Positions 52,889 through 62,789 of a DNA stretch of 64,000 bases are shown here, one piece after another. The first letter of the stretch is position 1. The number at the start of each line of letters is the position of its first letter. The position numbers and the translations under genes were made by a program. The stretch spans positions 1-64,000 of the forward strand of contig CAWZYM010000219.1 in assembly GCA_963966185.1 (NCBI GenBank), read 5' to 3'. The notes beneath the pieces are model-generated. The model was not told the origin of the DNA and made no database searches. It was given only the letters and a program-made list of their open reading frames with translations. The DNA comes from Rhabditoides inermis (Eukaryota > Nematoda > Chromadorea > Rhabditida > Rhabditidae).

Positions 52889-53940
52889 GCTGGGGTCCCG
52901 CCACGAAAACCCTGAGAGCCTCTTCTCCCTTGCTGTACATAGCTAGCTCGTGACGGCTAGTCCGTCTCCCACTCTCTATACACCACTCCTAAATGTCCGC
53001 CACACGGGTACCGCCGGTTCAACTACATATCGATTGAATATTGATTTATCGATTTTCACTCACCCCCCGCACTCACTGCGCCCTTCAGGGTGGTCCATAA
53101 TAACATGTCGTTGATTCTATGTTCCTCTCTCTCTCCACACTTTTTCACTGTACAGTTGTTTCCGGTGTTTCTTGAAAGATGTTCTGTGCATACACTTATC
53201 GGTGAATAAATCAGTTTCAATGAAAGAATCTGGTCACGGAGGAGCAATTTTTTCCGGAGTCGACTGAATGGACTGTATTAGCTCAGAATCCACGAATGCA
53301 ACACACTTTTCTTGATGGCATATGAAACACACACCATAATGAAAATGAGCATAGACTGTAGACAACAATGAAGAATTGAAAGAAATGCGCTTACTTACAT
53401 CGAATCACAAAAACCGTTTGATTGTTCTGAAACAGCTTTATCGTGAGCGCAACGGGAAATTCTTTGATTTCTGCCCCCGCGTCGTCAATCGTTAATCAAC
53501 ACAGAAACATCACGGAAAGTGTCTAGCGCATACGGCGGTGGAAAAAAAACTCATTCACTATTAACAAGTTCGCGCAATTCTGGCGAGACGAGACGAACGC
53601 CAGAAGGCATCCGGGCAAACTGTGTAATCAAGAAGAAGAAGGGGTTAGATGGTTAGATCAGGCGACACCCTAACCAGAACCGTCGTATATAACCGTGCCC
53701 CGAGAGTCGAGTACCACTTTCCGTTCCAATACCATTACCATACACCATTTCACTGCTTACGTTTCACTGCTCTCATAATCATAAAGTTTGAATTGTTGAG
53801 TGGAAACTAATCCTGTTCTTTTGAATTGACGTAAACACACATACCACAATCCTCTATTCAATACGCGTATTCCGTACTTGTTTGGTTCTTTACTGTTTAC
53901 ATTCAGTACACGGTATGTCTTATGTAGTCGTCCGACAATC

Positions 53941-53982
53941 TTTCAGCGATGCGCTTCTCCCTATAGGCTCTCTATATGTAAA

Positions 53983-54079
<97 letters not shown>

Positions 54080-54170
54080 GTATAACATATTCCATACACT
54101 TTGTTCGTTATATTCAACAGATCTTATACCTTATCTCTTCCAACCGTCTTTCAGCGATGCGCTTCTCCCT
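53941..54170 (+). repeat. Two decoy copies of an exon start (acceptor plus ATG)
   Basis: TTTCAGCGATGCGCTTCTCC occurs at 53941 and 54150, and the same text with GCAG instead of TTTCAG forms the true start of the secreted-protein gene at 54301-54320. The two decoys hit stop codons a few codons after the ATG. Flanking text (TTCAACA-AATCT/GATCT and CCTATATGTAAAATAT) is also shared, so the duplicated unit is at least 60 bp. Confidence 0.85.
53988..54079. repeat. (TAA)n microsatellite
   Basis: About 30 TAA trinucleotides lie between the two decoy exon starts. Confidence 0.95.
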
Positions 54171-54306
54171 GAAGGTCTCCCTATAGCTTCCCTATATGTA
54201 AAATATTAAAATATATAGATGTTATCTATAATAGAAAAAAACATGTTCCATATTCGTTTGTGGCACCCTTTTCAACAAATCTCATGCCACACCCTCTGTT
54301 GCAGCG

Positions 54307-54839
54307 ATGCGCTTCTCCCTCCTCCTTCCTCTCGTTCCCCTCTCCCTCGCAGGCCACCTACCCGCTGCCTTCTACGGACAGCAGCAGGGTGTTCAGTACC
54401 AGGCCCAACCTATCGCCCAACCCATGGCCCAACCCATGGACCAACCCATGGCCCAACCCATGGCCCAACCCATGGCCCAACCCATGGTCCAACCCCTCGG
54501 CGGATACGTTCAGGTGACTTGTACCTCCTAAAAAGGATTCCCGACAATATGTAACTTTAACATAACACGATTGTTATCGTGACGTAGTTAATTTGAAACC
54601 TTCTTTTCTTTGGTATAAAATATCACCTATTCGAGAATCGAGAACAAAGTGGATAAAGAGTACGTACAAGTGATCAATATCTGTATGTTTCAAAACACTG
54701 TATGGAATCAACAATTGATCTCCATTTTCAGCCCGGTTCGGTGAACACTGCCGGCCTCAACTTCAACACGTTCAACCCGGCAAACGAGCTGGCGGCCATT
54801 CCACAGGGACAGACGCCTGCCAAGGTGGGCTGGAGAAGG

Positions 54840-54882
<43 letters not shown>

Positions 54883-57800
54883 GTCGCTCTCTCTCTCCTT
54901 TCTTTCTCTTTATTCCTATTGTTGAGACTAACTCACATGCGATAATGTATAGACATGTTCTGCATATTATAAAAGTTTTAGAACACATGCTATTTTTTCT
55001 CTTACGTTTCACGTATTCATCATTACCGATTCTCAAATAGTTGCCATAATATGAGATTCGCGGGAATCATTTTGCTATCTGACCCTATCTTCCCCTCTTT
55101 CTCCCCCCTCTCTCTCCCTCTCTCTCCCTTTCCCTATCACCCTCCCCTCTCTCACTATCTCTCTCTCCCCCCTCTCTCTCTCCTTCCCTCCCTCTCTCTC
55201 CCCCTCCCTCTCTTTCTCTCCCTCCCTCTCTCTCCCTCTCTCTCTTTCCCTCCCTCCCTCTCTCTCCCTCTCTCTCTCTTTCCCTCCCTCCCTCTCTCTC
55301 CCTCTCTCTCTCTTTCCCTACTTCTCTCCCTCTCCCTCTCTCTCTCCCTCTCCCCTCTCTCACCCTCTCCCCTAGATCTCCTACCAGTCCGAGATCTCCA
55401 CCGTCTTCCAGTCGGGTGAGGGCGGGCCTTCCACTGGCGGCATGCTCGATCTGGACGACGAGAGCCAGTACAAGTGAGAGATTGAGATTTTGGTTTATTT
55501 GTTAATAATAATAATAATAATTGTTTATCCATAAAACAGTCAGGCACTGAATGAGGATAGTGGGGATGGTTTGGTCGGTCGATGTGTCGAGCAATCCAAG
55601 TCCACACACCGCAAGGCGAGACTGCAGCGCGCCCCTCAGAGGCACAAAGTGCTTGTGTGAGACACGCGCTCCCGGTAGAAAGCAGGCTGAAAGATGAGAG
55701 CAGGAAAAGCCTGCTACGAGACACTACAATCAATGATAGTACTCACGCGATATACTAAAGCCTAGTGGGGTCGTCTAGTGGGTGAAGCAAAAGGAATCTA
55801 TTGAGGGATAACTTAAATTCTTTCTTACTGTATAAACAAACGGTAGAACGGTCCAGCTTATTCCAATAGTTTACTACTCGGGAGGAAACAAAAGTTGGCT
55901 CAGAGCCAGAGGCAGTATAGGTTATTTTAAGTCCATTAGAACGTAGTGATGCAGCTCGTGAATCTCGGGGAACTAGTGTGAAAGGCATGTGCTGCGTATT
56001 CATATAACCATACAGGTAACGGTGTACTATACGCAGATCCGTTTTGATTCGTCTGAACCACAATGTTTCGAGAGATAGTTCAGATAAACGGTGGGGATAT
56101 GACATTTTTGGCAATAATATTTTGGTGAATGAACTTTATCTAGATCATTAATACAACCCTTACTCATGTGACACAAAATTTCAGATCCATACTCTAAAGT
56201 TGGTCGTATTGAAGTTTTGTAAAAATTCAAAAACAGTTCATTGTTTTTAGTGAACGTACGTTTCAGTGTGTTTATTCGAGCATTTGCTTTCTGAATGACC
56301 ACCGAAAGGTGTTTAGATGGGTCAAGAGTCGGGGTCATCCAGATACCAAGGTCGCGCACCACCTCCACGTTTGACAAAGTCACATAATCACATTTATATG
56401 TTAACCTTGGATTTTTCTTGCCATAATTCAAAACTTCACATTTACTGACTGACAGCTTTAACTGCCGGTCTGCAAGGAAGTTTCGTGTACTATTCAGATC
56501 ATGATTTAGTTCCACCATGAGATGGTCGCTGAATGCAATTCCGCTTCCACCATGAGATGGTCGCTGAATGCAATTCCGGGACGCAAATTCGAGAGAAGCT
56601 GTTTGTCATCTGTCAAAATAAGGTCTAGTGTGTTTTGATGACGAGTTGGGAAATTTACGAGTTGGAATAAACCGAGAGTGCTGCATAAAGTCAGGAAGTT
56701 TCGGGAGTGACTTGTCATAGCGTGGAGGGTTTGCCAATTCACGTCAGGATAATTGAGATCTCCCCCTATTAGGAGGGAACCGCAAATTGTGAGAGAACCC
56801 ACAAATCTTTCGAATGACTCAACAAAGTCGGGGTCGGACCCAGGTGGCCGATACACGCCTATGATGGTCATATCTTTTGCGCTGTACCCGATGGTGACAC
56901 AGACCGCATCGAAAGAGCGGCACACGGCTCGGCCGGCTGATCGCTCGCCGCTGTCACAGAGAGTGGCACGCGCCGCATGAGCCCGCGCAGCGCGGCCGCC
57001 ATTGCAAAGTGCAAAATCAGTGCATGCCGCCTTTGAAGATTCCCACGCGGCGCGGCGCGCGACTGTGACAAGTGATACAGGCGCGCTGCGATGAGCGGGC
57101 CGAGCCGTGCGGCACGAGTACTGCTTCACTAGTTTACTTCGAAATAAGTTTGGGACCGATATTAAAACACCTCCACCACCCTTATGTGAACGAGAAACCG
57201 AGTAGGAAGTTCTATTAGAAAAAGCTGGAACCGAATCTTTGGGGTCAAGCCAAGTCTCAGTGATTATAGATACTTGGTGGGGATTGATAGAAAAGTGGTG
57301 CGAAAAAGATAACATTGATTGATTATTGAGAGAACGAGTATTACTTATTGAGATGCTTAGTTCATCGCGAAAGATACTATTCATTGACTGGTTATCACCG
57401 CATCAGTCTTCCCCACCCCCACACCTCCAGCTTCCTTGCCCGCCGAGGTCTGCTGCCGAGCGAGCGCGCTTGCCTTGAACCGCCCGCGTCCGGCCAGTCC
57501 CACCTCCATATCCCGCACACAGTACCTGTAACCACCACAATCATCATTCACAATAGAAACATAATGTCTAAGCTGCTTATCCCGCTGCCTCTCCATCCAA
57601 GTGAGATCAGCACGCACGAATCGTCCGACCCCTGCACGTCCGAGAGCTGCACGAACACGGCGAGTCGCATCCGCGTCCCTCAGCGACACCTTCACCGGCC
57701 GATATACGGGTCCGATCTTGACATCCGGGCGGAATGCCTTGAGCACGAGGTCCTCTCCAAGTCCAGCTTCAATGACGGTCTTCTTGACTAGCGCGGTGAG

Positions 57801-59303
57801 CGTCTCCTCCGTTTCTCCTTCCTTCTCTTCGAGTCCAATAATAACACAACGAGCATCCTTGCCTTCCTTGTCACGCTCCTCCTTCAGCTTCCCAGACTGC
57901 ACGTACTCCTCGAACTTGACGTCGCGCGGAATGCGCTTCTTGACCTCCTCCAGATTGAACGGGTCGTACTTGTTGATGCGCTTCTGCACTGGTGCCGTTG
58001 ATATCGATTGATTATCGATCTTGGCTTCGAGCATTGATGTCAGCTTGGCGAGCATAGCCTGCTGACCAGTAATCGTACCCTGTTGCGCGGTGATCGTCTC
58101 CTGCTGCTTTGCGATCAGGTCCTTCATCATCTGATATTGTTGGGCGTCGACTGTGACTTCATTGCCCGCCATCGTAGATAGACGACGGCCACGGAAGGCG
58201 ACCGGCCACGAGAGAAGAACGAAAGGGAATGTTGTTTTTTTTCTCTTGAACCGGACAATTTTTTTTAATATTCACGTTACGGTTTAAAATCCAGTTATTT
58301 TTTTCCATTTTCAATTTCTACATAGTTTGTGCCAACATGTGGTAGTGTAGTGATTTGATTTGTTTGTTTGGAGACATTTGTTGGGTTGGTGAGGAATGCT
58401 AACACATGAATGACACATGAACGAATTGGCAAGGATGGCATGATCCGAATGCAATCATATTATTGGTTATTTGAACAACCAGACCAGATATATTGTTGTT
58501 ATCGAATGATATAGAACATAAATGGGTCTTGAAACGTAACTGATAACTATCTATCGACTTGTGAATAGCCGCCAACCGCTTTGTGGGAGAGAAAAAATCA
58601 ATTATAGAAACAACAATAGTCCTGAGATATTTGCTTAGCTCCTCGATACGTTTCCAGATCTGTTCATCTTCAATACTCCTTGACGACACCAATAGACTTG
58701 CGATGAAAACAAAAGCAGTAATAATACTATCATAAAACCCTGACATGCGAAAAAAACAAGGATTTCTAAACTGCACACTGGATTTATGTCGTGCCATAGT
58801 CATCCTTCAACCCCCGCAGAGTACGCATAAGAAATCGGGGGCTACCTTTACCTTTACCTTCACTTTTACATTGTATTTCAGGGTGGTGGGTCCGCAGTAT
58901 GTGGTCTCCCGAAACATCCTACACAAGCAGTACAACCCTAGCGAGTACTCATTCAACGAGGGACGATCCGTGCCGCGTGGGTAGAGAGAGAGAGGGGGGA
59001 GGGAGGGAGGGAGGGAGAGAGAGAGGGGGGGGGGAGGGAGGAAGGAGAGAGCGAGAGGGGAGAGAGAGATTCCAGGCGCTCCCGGCTCCCACTTCCGCAT
59101 CTTCCGCAAGCTGGTCCGCCCGGTGCGCATTCGCTACTACATCGAGCGCCTGCCCGGATACAAGGTACCGTAATCAGAACCTACCGTAATCTACCTACCG
59201 TAATCCTAGGTGATCGAAGAGTGGGCGGAGCCTATCGGCAACCAGCCGCTGCAGCAGCAGCAGATCGTTCAAGTCGCTCCGGCTGCTCCGCACATGACGT
59301 TCA

Positions 59304-59334
<31 letters not shown>

Positions 59335-60338
59335 CTCCTCCTCCTCCTCCTCTTCCTCCTTCTCCGTTTCTCCCGGAGTGCCCGCTTTCTCAGAGCCTGC
59401 TGACAACGGTGCCTACGTTTCCTCCGATAAGCACTATAACTAGAGTCAACTCAAGCACTAGCCAACATACTAGCATTCCCAAAACGGCATAAATTTTGTG
59501 CCACACACATTTTGAGTTCACAATAATACACGAAAACACAAAGTAATGACGTTTTGCAGGCGAGACGGTTGCTGAGCCTGTTGCCGAGGAGACCGAAACG
59601 TTCGCCCCCGCCCCCGCCCAGAACACCCAGGAAGAGTCCGCCGAGGTCGAAGTGCCCGCATCGCACAACCACGACACCCTTGCCGAGACCGAGACCGAGA
59701 CGGGCTCCACTCAATCTGCCGAGCGTACCGACTCCGCCTCAGCTGAGACCGACTCCGCCGCTCCCACATTCACCCAGGCAACCAACACCGACTCTTCCGC
59801 CGAGCCCAGGTTGATCCAGACTGCCAAGTCGGACTCTTCTGCTTCTGCCGAGCAGACTGACTCTCACAACACCTGGACCGCACCTGCCGACTCCACGCAG
59901 GACACGGTGGCTGTGGCGAGTGGACCCGCGCCGGCTGAGACGACGTTCACGTCGGACAGGTCTTCAGAGGAGTCGGCCGAGACCACGTCGACTGGCGAAA
60001 CGACTGAGCAGGGAGGCGAGTCTGGATGGACTGCTTCTTCTGCTGCCAACACTCAGCAACAGAGCGGAGGCGCTGCCAACGCCTGGACTGGGGCTGCGCA
60101 GCAGGAGCACAGTGGAGACTCCTCCTCCTCCACCTCCTCTTGGACTGCCCCCTCTGGTCAGGAGCAGGCGTCCTCTACCTTCTCCTCCTCCTCCTCCTCC
60201 TCCTACAGCCCGGAGCAGGAGCAGACGTCTGCTCCTCAGATCCAGGTGGAGACGGCTGCAGAGAACAACGAGGTCGGATACAAGCACCGCCGCAACGTCA
60301 ACGCCAACAACAAGATGCACCGCCATCACAATGTATAG
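54307..60338 (+). CDS. Secreted low-complexity protein
   Basis: Seven exons with closed phases: 54307-54513, 54732-54824, 55376-55473, 58882-58976, 59076-59164, 59210-59408, 59560-60338; 519 residues. The start has a classical signal peptide (MRFSLLLPLVPLSLA), followed by Gln-rich sequence and at least five QPMA repeats from a 12-bp minisatellite (54418-54500). The middle is ordered-looking with a basic segment (HFRIFRKLVRPVRIRYY). The last 300 residues are an Ala/Pro and Ser/Thr/Glu-rich disordered region with poly-Ser and repeated TxSAE-like units, ending in a His/Asn/Arg-rich tail. Reading through the 59409 donor gives an alternative stop at 59441-59443. Such composition fits an extracellular-matrix, cuticle or seminal-type protein, but I recognise no family. 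Intron 55474-58881 contains a LINE on the opposite strand. Confidence 0.8.
55755..56518 (-). pseudogene. LINE copy 2, ORF2 3' remnant
   Basis: Two overlapping frames (56027-56518 and 55755-56114) cover the thumb and carboxy-terminal part of a LINE reverse transcriptase (LADRQLKLSVSK, FYKTSIRPTLEYGSE, then SLRSNGLK and DDPTRL). The change of frame near 56080-56110 is a frameshift. The catalytic palm upstream is missing. Confidence 0.85.
56506..57384 (-). CDS. LINE copy 2, ORF2 endonuclease part (interrupted, ends at stop)
   Basis: A 292-codon frame whose two outer parts match an apurinic-type endonuclease: ITETWLDP near residue 40, IIGVYRPPGSDP, GGDLNYPDVNW and LDLILTD, ending SDHLMVE. Between VKQYS and FDAVCVTI lies a foreign segment of 64 codons from the inserted terminal-inverted-repeat element (56917-57115), so the enzyme is probably inactive although the frame remains open. 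The frame then runs into a 35-bp tandem duplication and stops. Confidence 0.8.
   Translation of the reverse strand: MNSIFRDELSISISNTRSLNNQSMLSFSHHFSINPHQVSIITETWLDPKDSVPAFSNRTSYSVSRSHKGGGGVLISVPNLFRSKLVKQYSCRTARPAHRSAPVSLVTVARRAAWESSKAACTDFALCNGGRAARAHAARATLCDSGERSAGRAVCRSFDAVCVTIGYSAKDMTIIGVYRPPGSDPDFVESFERFVGSLTICGSLLIGGDLNYPDVNWQTLHAMTSHSRNFLTLCSTLGLFQLVNFPTRHQNTLDLILTDDKQLLSNLRPGIAFSDHLMVEAELHSATISWWN
56510..56579. repeat. 35-bp tandem duplication at the LINE deletion junction
   Basis: The text TTCCACCATGAGATGGTCGC and the following 15 bases occur twice in tandem (56510 and 56545). The duplication sits exactly where the endonuclease frame meets the 3' remnant. Confidence 0.9.
56917..57115. 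mobile_element. 185-bp terminal-inverted-repeat element with 7-bp target duplication
   Basis: Direct copies of GCGGCAC at 56917-56923 and 57109-57115 flank a GC-rich element (56924-57108). Its ends ACGGCTCGGCC and GGCCGAGCCGT are inverted repeats, and the similarity continues inward imperfectly for about 40 bp. No coding sense of its own. Insert plus one duplicated target is 192 bp, a multiple of three. Confidence 0.75.
57381..58172 (-). CDS. LINE copy 2, ORF1 protein
   Basis: A 263-codon open frame. The amino-terminal part is a Gln-rich coiled coil (AKQQETITAQQGTITGQQ) followed by a central domain with RCVIIGLEEKEGET and VYRPVKVSLRDADATRRV, typical in style of LINE ORF1 RNA-binding (RRM-like) proteins. 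ORF1 packages element RNA (known of the family; the assignment here rests on position and layout). The stop TGA overlaps the ATG of the next frame as ATGA at 57381-57384. Confidence 0.75.
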   Translation of the reverse strand: MAGNEVTVDAQQYQMMKDLIAKQQETITAQQGTITGQQAMLAKLTSMLEAKIDNQSISTAPVQKRINKYDPFNLEEVKKRIPRDVKFEEYVQSGKLKEERDKEGKDARCVIIGLEEKEGETEETLTALVKKTVIEAGLGEDLVLKAFRPDVKIGPVYRPVKVSLRDADATRRVRAALGRAGVGRFVRADLTWMERQRDKQLRHYVSIVNDDCGGYRYCVRDMEVGLAGRGRFKASALARQQTSAGKEAGGVGVGKTDAVITSQ

Positions 60339-60347
60339 GCTTCTTCT

Positions 60348-60431
<84 letters not shown>

Positions 60432-60678
60432 CTCATTGATACCATGTCTGTACACATCACCCAATGTTCGCGCTGTGTTTGTAAGAAATGTGCTGTTCGA
60501 GAATGAAATATGTTTCTGCAATGTTGTTCGAGGATCGAGTCTATTCAGAGAACTCAATGTCAGACATTAGTGAGGTATAGTACTCCCGAGTATCCGAACC
60601 ACCTCATGCTAAATGAAATGTTTATACATGAAAGACGATCGAAGCAATCAGAATTAGAACGAATAGAGTTTTCCGTTG
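60339..60678. other. Convergent 3' region
   Basis: A CT microsatellite (60352-60426) follows the secreted-protein stop codon. The remaining sequence is shared by the 3' ends of the two convergent genes. No gene was seen. Confidence 0.6.
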
Positions 60679-61210
60679 TCAGTAGAGAGTGATGAGATCT
60701 TCGATGGGCTTCCTCTTGATGTCCGGCACGGAGGCGTCGTCGGAGGGATAGCCGACAGGGAGCAGGAGAAGCACCTGCAGAGGAAAGAGGGTGATGAGAA
60801 GGATCAGTTTGTGTCTGCGTAAAGAACACAGAAGAATTCATAGAAGTTTAGTTGTGAATGTTGGAAGTTGGACCGTCGCGATTGGTTGAAATATTCTCGC
60901 AGTGTGCTGACACTCTGGTCTGTGGAAAGGCAAACGCAACAAGATGGAGACGAATGCATAGAAGGTCAGAAAAAAATCGAATTTTGTATCTACTCAGTCA
61001 GTGGAAAGACAAACGCAACAAAACACAGAAGAATGCAGAGGGCATAGAAAAGGATCAGAAAGGATTGAAGATTGTTGAAATGCATGGAACAGTGCTTGAG
61101 TGAAGACAACCCACGTTGTGTCCCTCGGGCAGCTTGAGTAGCCGGGCGATGCGCGCGCCCACGTTCAGGGGGGAGGTGGCCACAGTCACCAGACCGGCTG
61201 TCTGCGAGGG

Positions 61211-61309
<99 letters not shown>

Positions 61310-61360
61310 ATTTTCTTTGTCTCTCCCTTTCTCCCTCCCTCGAAGATTATTGGAGATCGG

Positions 61361-61402
<42 letters not shown>

Positions 61403-61914
61403 AACTATCTCTTTCCCTTCCCTCCCCCCTCTTACTCTGGATTCGAAGCTCAAAGTTGGGTTCAATTATCCTACCTGTATAGCTGTCAGCAGGAACCCGA
61501 CAGCTATGGACGTGCTCAGCTCGTGGTAGCGGGACAGTTTCTGCTCGCCCGACTTCGACGTGTAGTAGACCTGTTATGACGTCATCACATATAACATGAC
61601 GTCATCACATCTTCTATGACGTCACACGCACCTCATGACTCACGACGATGAGGAAGGGGGCGTCGGAGATGTAGCCGCGCTTCCAGTTCACACTCATCGT
61701 CTCCACGCCCACCACCCACTCCGCCCCCGCTCTGGTATTGATTTATTGATCGATTATCGATCGACGACATCATACCTGTCTGCGAGATGCCGCTTCTCTG
61801 CATCTTCCAGGAGCGCCTGGAGGGTGAATTTGATTCGGTCGTCCCCGATTACCGAGAACCGCCATGGCTGGGCGTTGTTGACGGAGGGAGCGGTGCCTGA
61901 GAGAGAGAGAAGTT

Positions 61915-61946
<32 letters not shown>

Positions 61947-62203
61947 GGAAGGAGAGAGAGAGAGAGAGAAAAGGAAGGAGAGAGAGAGAGAAAGAGAGAG
62001 GGAGGGAGAGAGAGGGAGAGAGAGAGCGTACCGGCCGCTTTGATCAGGTTGGACAGCAGCTTCATGGGTACGGGCTCCGAGGAGAAGTTGCGCACGCTCC
62101 TCCTCGACTTGAGTGTCTCGTAGAAGATCTGTGACCGCTTCATGCTCTCGTCTTCTTTCAAGCGCACTGCTCGGTAGGCGATCTGAAATCGTTCTTCGAT
62201 CAT
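60679..62203 (-). CDS. Iodotyrosine deiodinase-like flavin nitroreductase (SUP-18/IYD family)
   Basis: Six exons with closed phases: 62032-62203, 61776-61896, 61632-61731, 61475-61570, 61115-61201, 60679-60774; 223 residues. IYD-type enzymes are FMN-dependent reductive dehalogenases; C. elegans SUP-18 is a membrane-linked regulator of a potassium channel (known). Family features: RRSVRNFSSEPVP (flavin phosphate-binding Arg pair), APSVNNAQPW, YHELSTSIAVGFLLTAIQTAGL, TSPLNVG and the carboxy-terminal LLPVGYPSDDASVPDIKRKP. The usual amino-terminal membrane anchor is absent: the model starts MIEERFQIAYRAV, and an acceptor-like TTTCAG lies inside that leader, so translation could instead start at the later Met in DESMKRSQ. 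The intron 61202-61474 is filled with CT repeat. It shares a 118-bp divergent promoter with the MSP gene. Confidence 0.88.
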
Positions 62204-62321
62204 TCATTAGCTAATCTAATGAGGTCGTTGGCATGGCTTGTAAACGAGGCAACTCGCTGATTTGCATGTCTGGAGGAGCGAATAAAAGGAGGGCGCGGCG
62301 GACTGCCGGCATCCATTCGCC
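62204..62321. promoter_or_regulatory. Divergent promoter of the deiodinase-like and MSP genes
   Basis: Only 118 bp separate the two start codons. The MSP side has AATAAAAG, a possible TATA-like box about 40 bp before the ATG, followed by a GC-rich leader. An ATTTGCAT octamer lies at about 62260. Much of the segment is repeated, inverted and decayed, at 38971-39121. Confidence 0.6.
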
Positions 62322-62760
62322 ATGGCTCAGTCCGTCGCTCCCGGAGATATCAACACCCAGCCGGGTACCAAGATCGTCTTCAACGCCCCCTACGATGACA
62401 AGCACACCTACCACATCAAGGTGCGTGGATATTGATCGGATATCGATCGATCATTGAATGATTGGTCCTTTTCAGATCACCAACACTGGAGGTCGCCGCA
62501 TCGGATGGGCCATCAAGACCACCAACATGAAGCGCCTCGGCGTCGACCCGCCGTGCGGAGTGCTCGACCCCAAGGAGGCCGTGCTGATGGCCGTCTCTTG
62601 CGACGCGTTCAAGTTCGGAGAGGAGGACACCAACAACGACCGCATCACCATCGAGTGGACCAACACCCCCGACGGCGCCGCCAAGACCTTCCGCCGCGAG
62701 TGGTTCCAGGGTGACGGAATGGTCCGCCGCAAGAACCTCCCCATCGAGTACAACCCTTGA
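62322..62760 (+). CDS. msp: Major sperm protein (MSP)
   Basis: Two exons, 62322-62420 and 62476-62760, encode exactly 127 residues, the standard MSP length. MSP polymerises to drive pseudopod movement of the amoeboid nematode sperm and is also released as an oocyte-maturation signal (known). Nearly the whole sequence follows the family: [69 protein letters not shown] and the end [11 protein letters not shown]. Phase is 0 at the intron, which interrupts the codons after residue 33. Codon use is strongly biased to C/G-ending codons, as expected for an abundantly translated mRNA. An AATAAA lies at 62784-62789, only 24 bp after the stop. Confidence 0.98.
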
Positions 62761-62783
62761 AAAAGATCAGCTTTCTCGTTCTC

Positions 62784-62789
62784 AATAAA
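62784..62789 (+). terminator. MSP polyadenylation signal
   Basis: AATAAA shortly after the MSP stop codon. Confidence 0.8.

Larger units (their letters stand above)
52889..54306. other. QSOX 3' UTR and upstream region of the secreted-protein gene
   Basis: Apart from the QSOX polyadenylation signal this stretch holds a long (TAA)n array and two decoy copies of the next gene's first exon start, at 53941 and 54150. No other gene was seen. Confidence 0.6.
55500..58240 (-). mobile_element. LINE copy 2: CR1/jockey-type element with ORF1 and endonuclease, RT core deleted
   Basis: The element lies on the minus strand inside an intron of the secreted-protein gene. Order 5' to 3': short leader (about 58240), ORF1 (57381-58172), ORF2 endonuclease (56506-57384), then only the 3' part of ORF2 (55755-56518), a 3' UTR, and an ATT-repeat tail near 55500-55520 (TTTATGGATAAACAATTATT). 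The reverse-transcriptase palm with YADD is absent. The 3' part, ending DDPTRL, resembles the corresponding part of the LINE at 8605-10731. It is a dead, non-autonomous copy with a nearly intact 5' half. Confidence 0.88.

Noticed and set aside
54420..54500. Regularly spaced repeats suggesting a CRISPR-like array
   Set aside because: Contiguous 12-bp coding units without spacers in a eukaryotic gene; a coding minisatellite.
55085..55733. Arg/Glu-rich open frames opposite the CT tract
   Set aside because: Direct translations of the GA strand and of the LINE 3' UTR.
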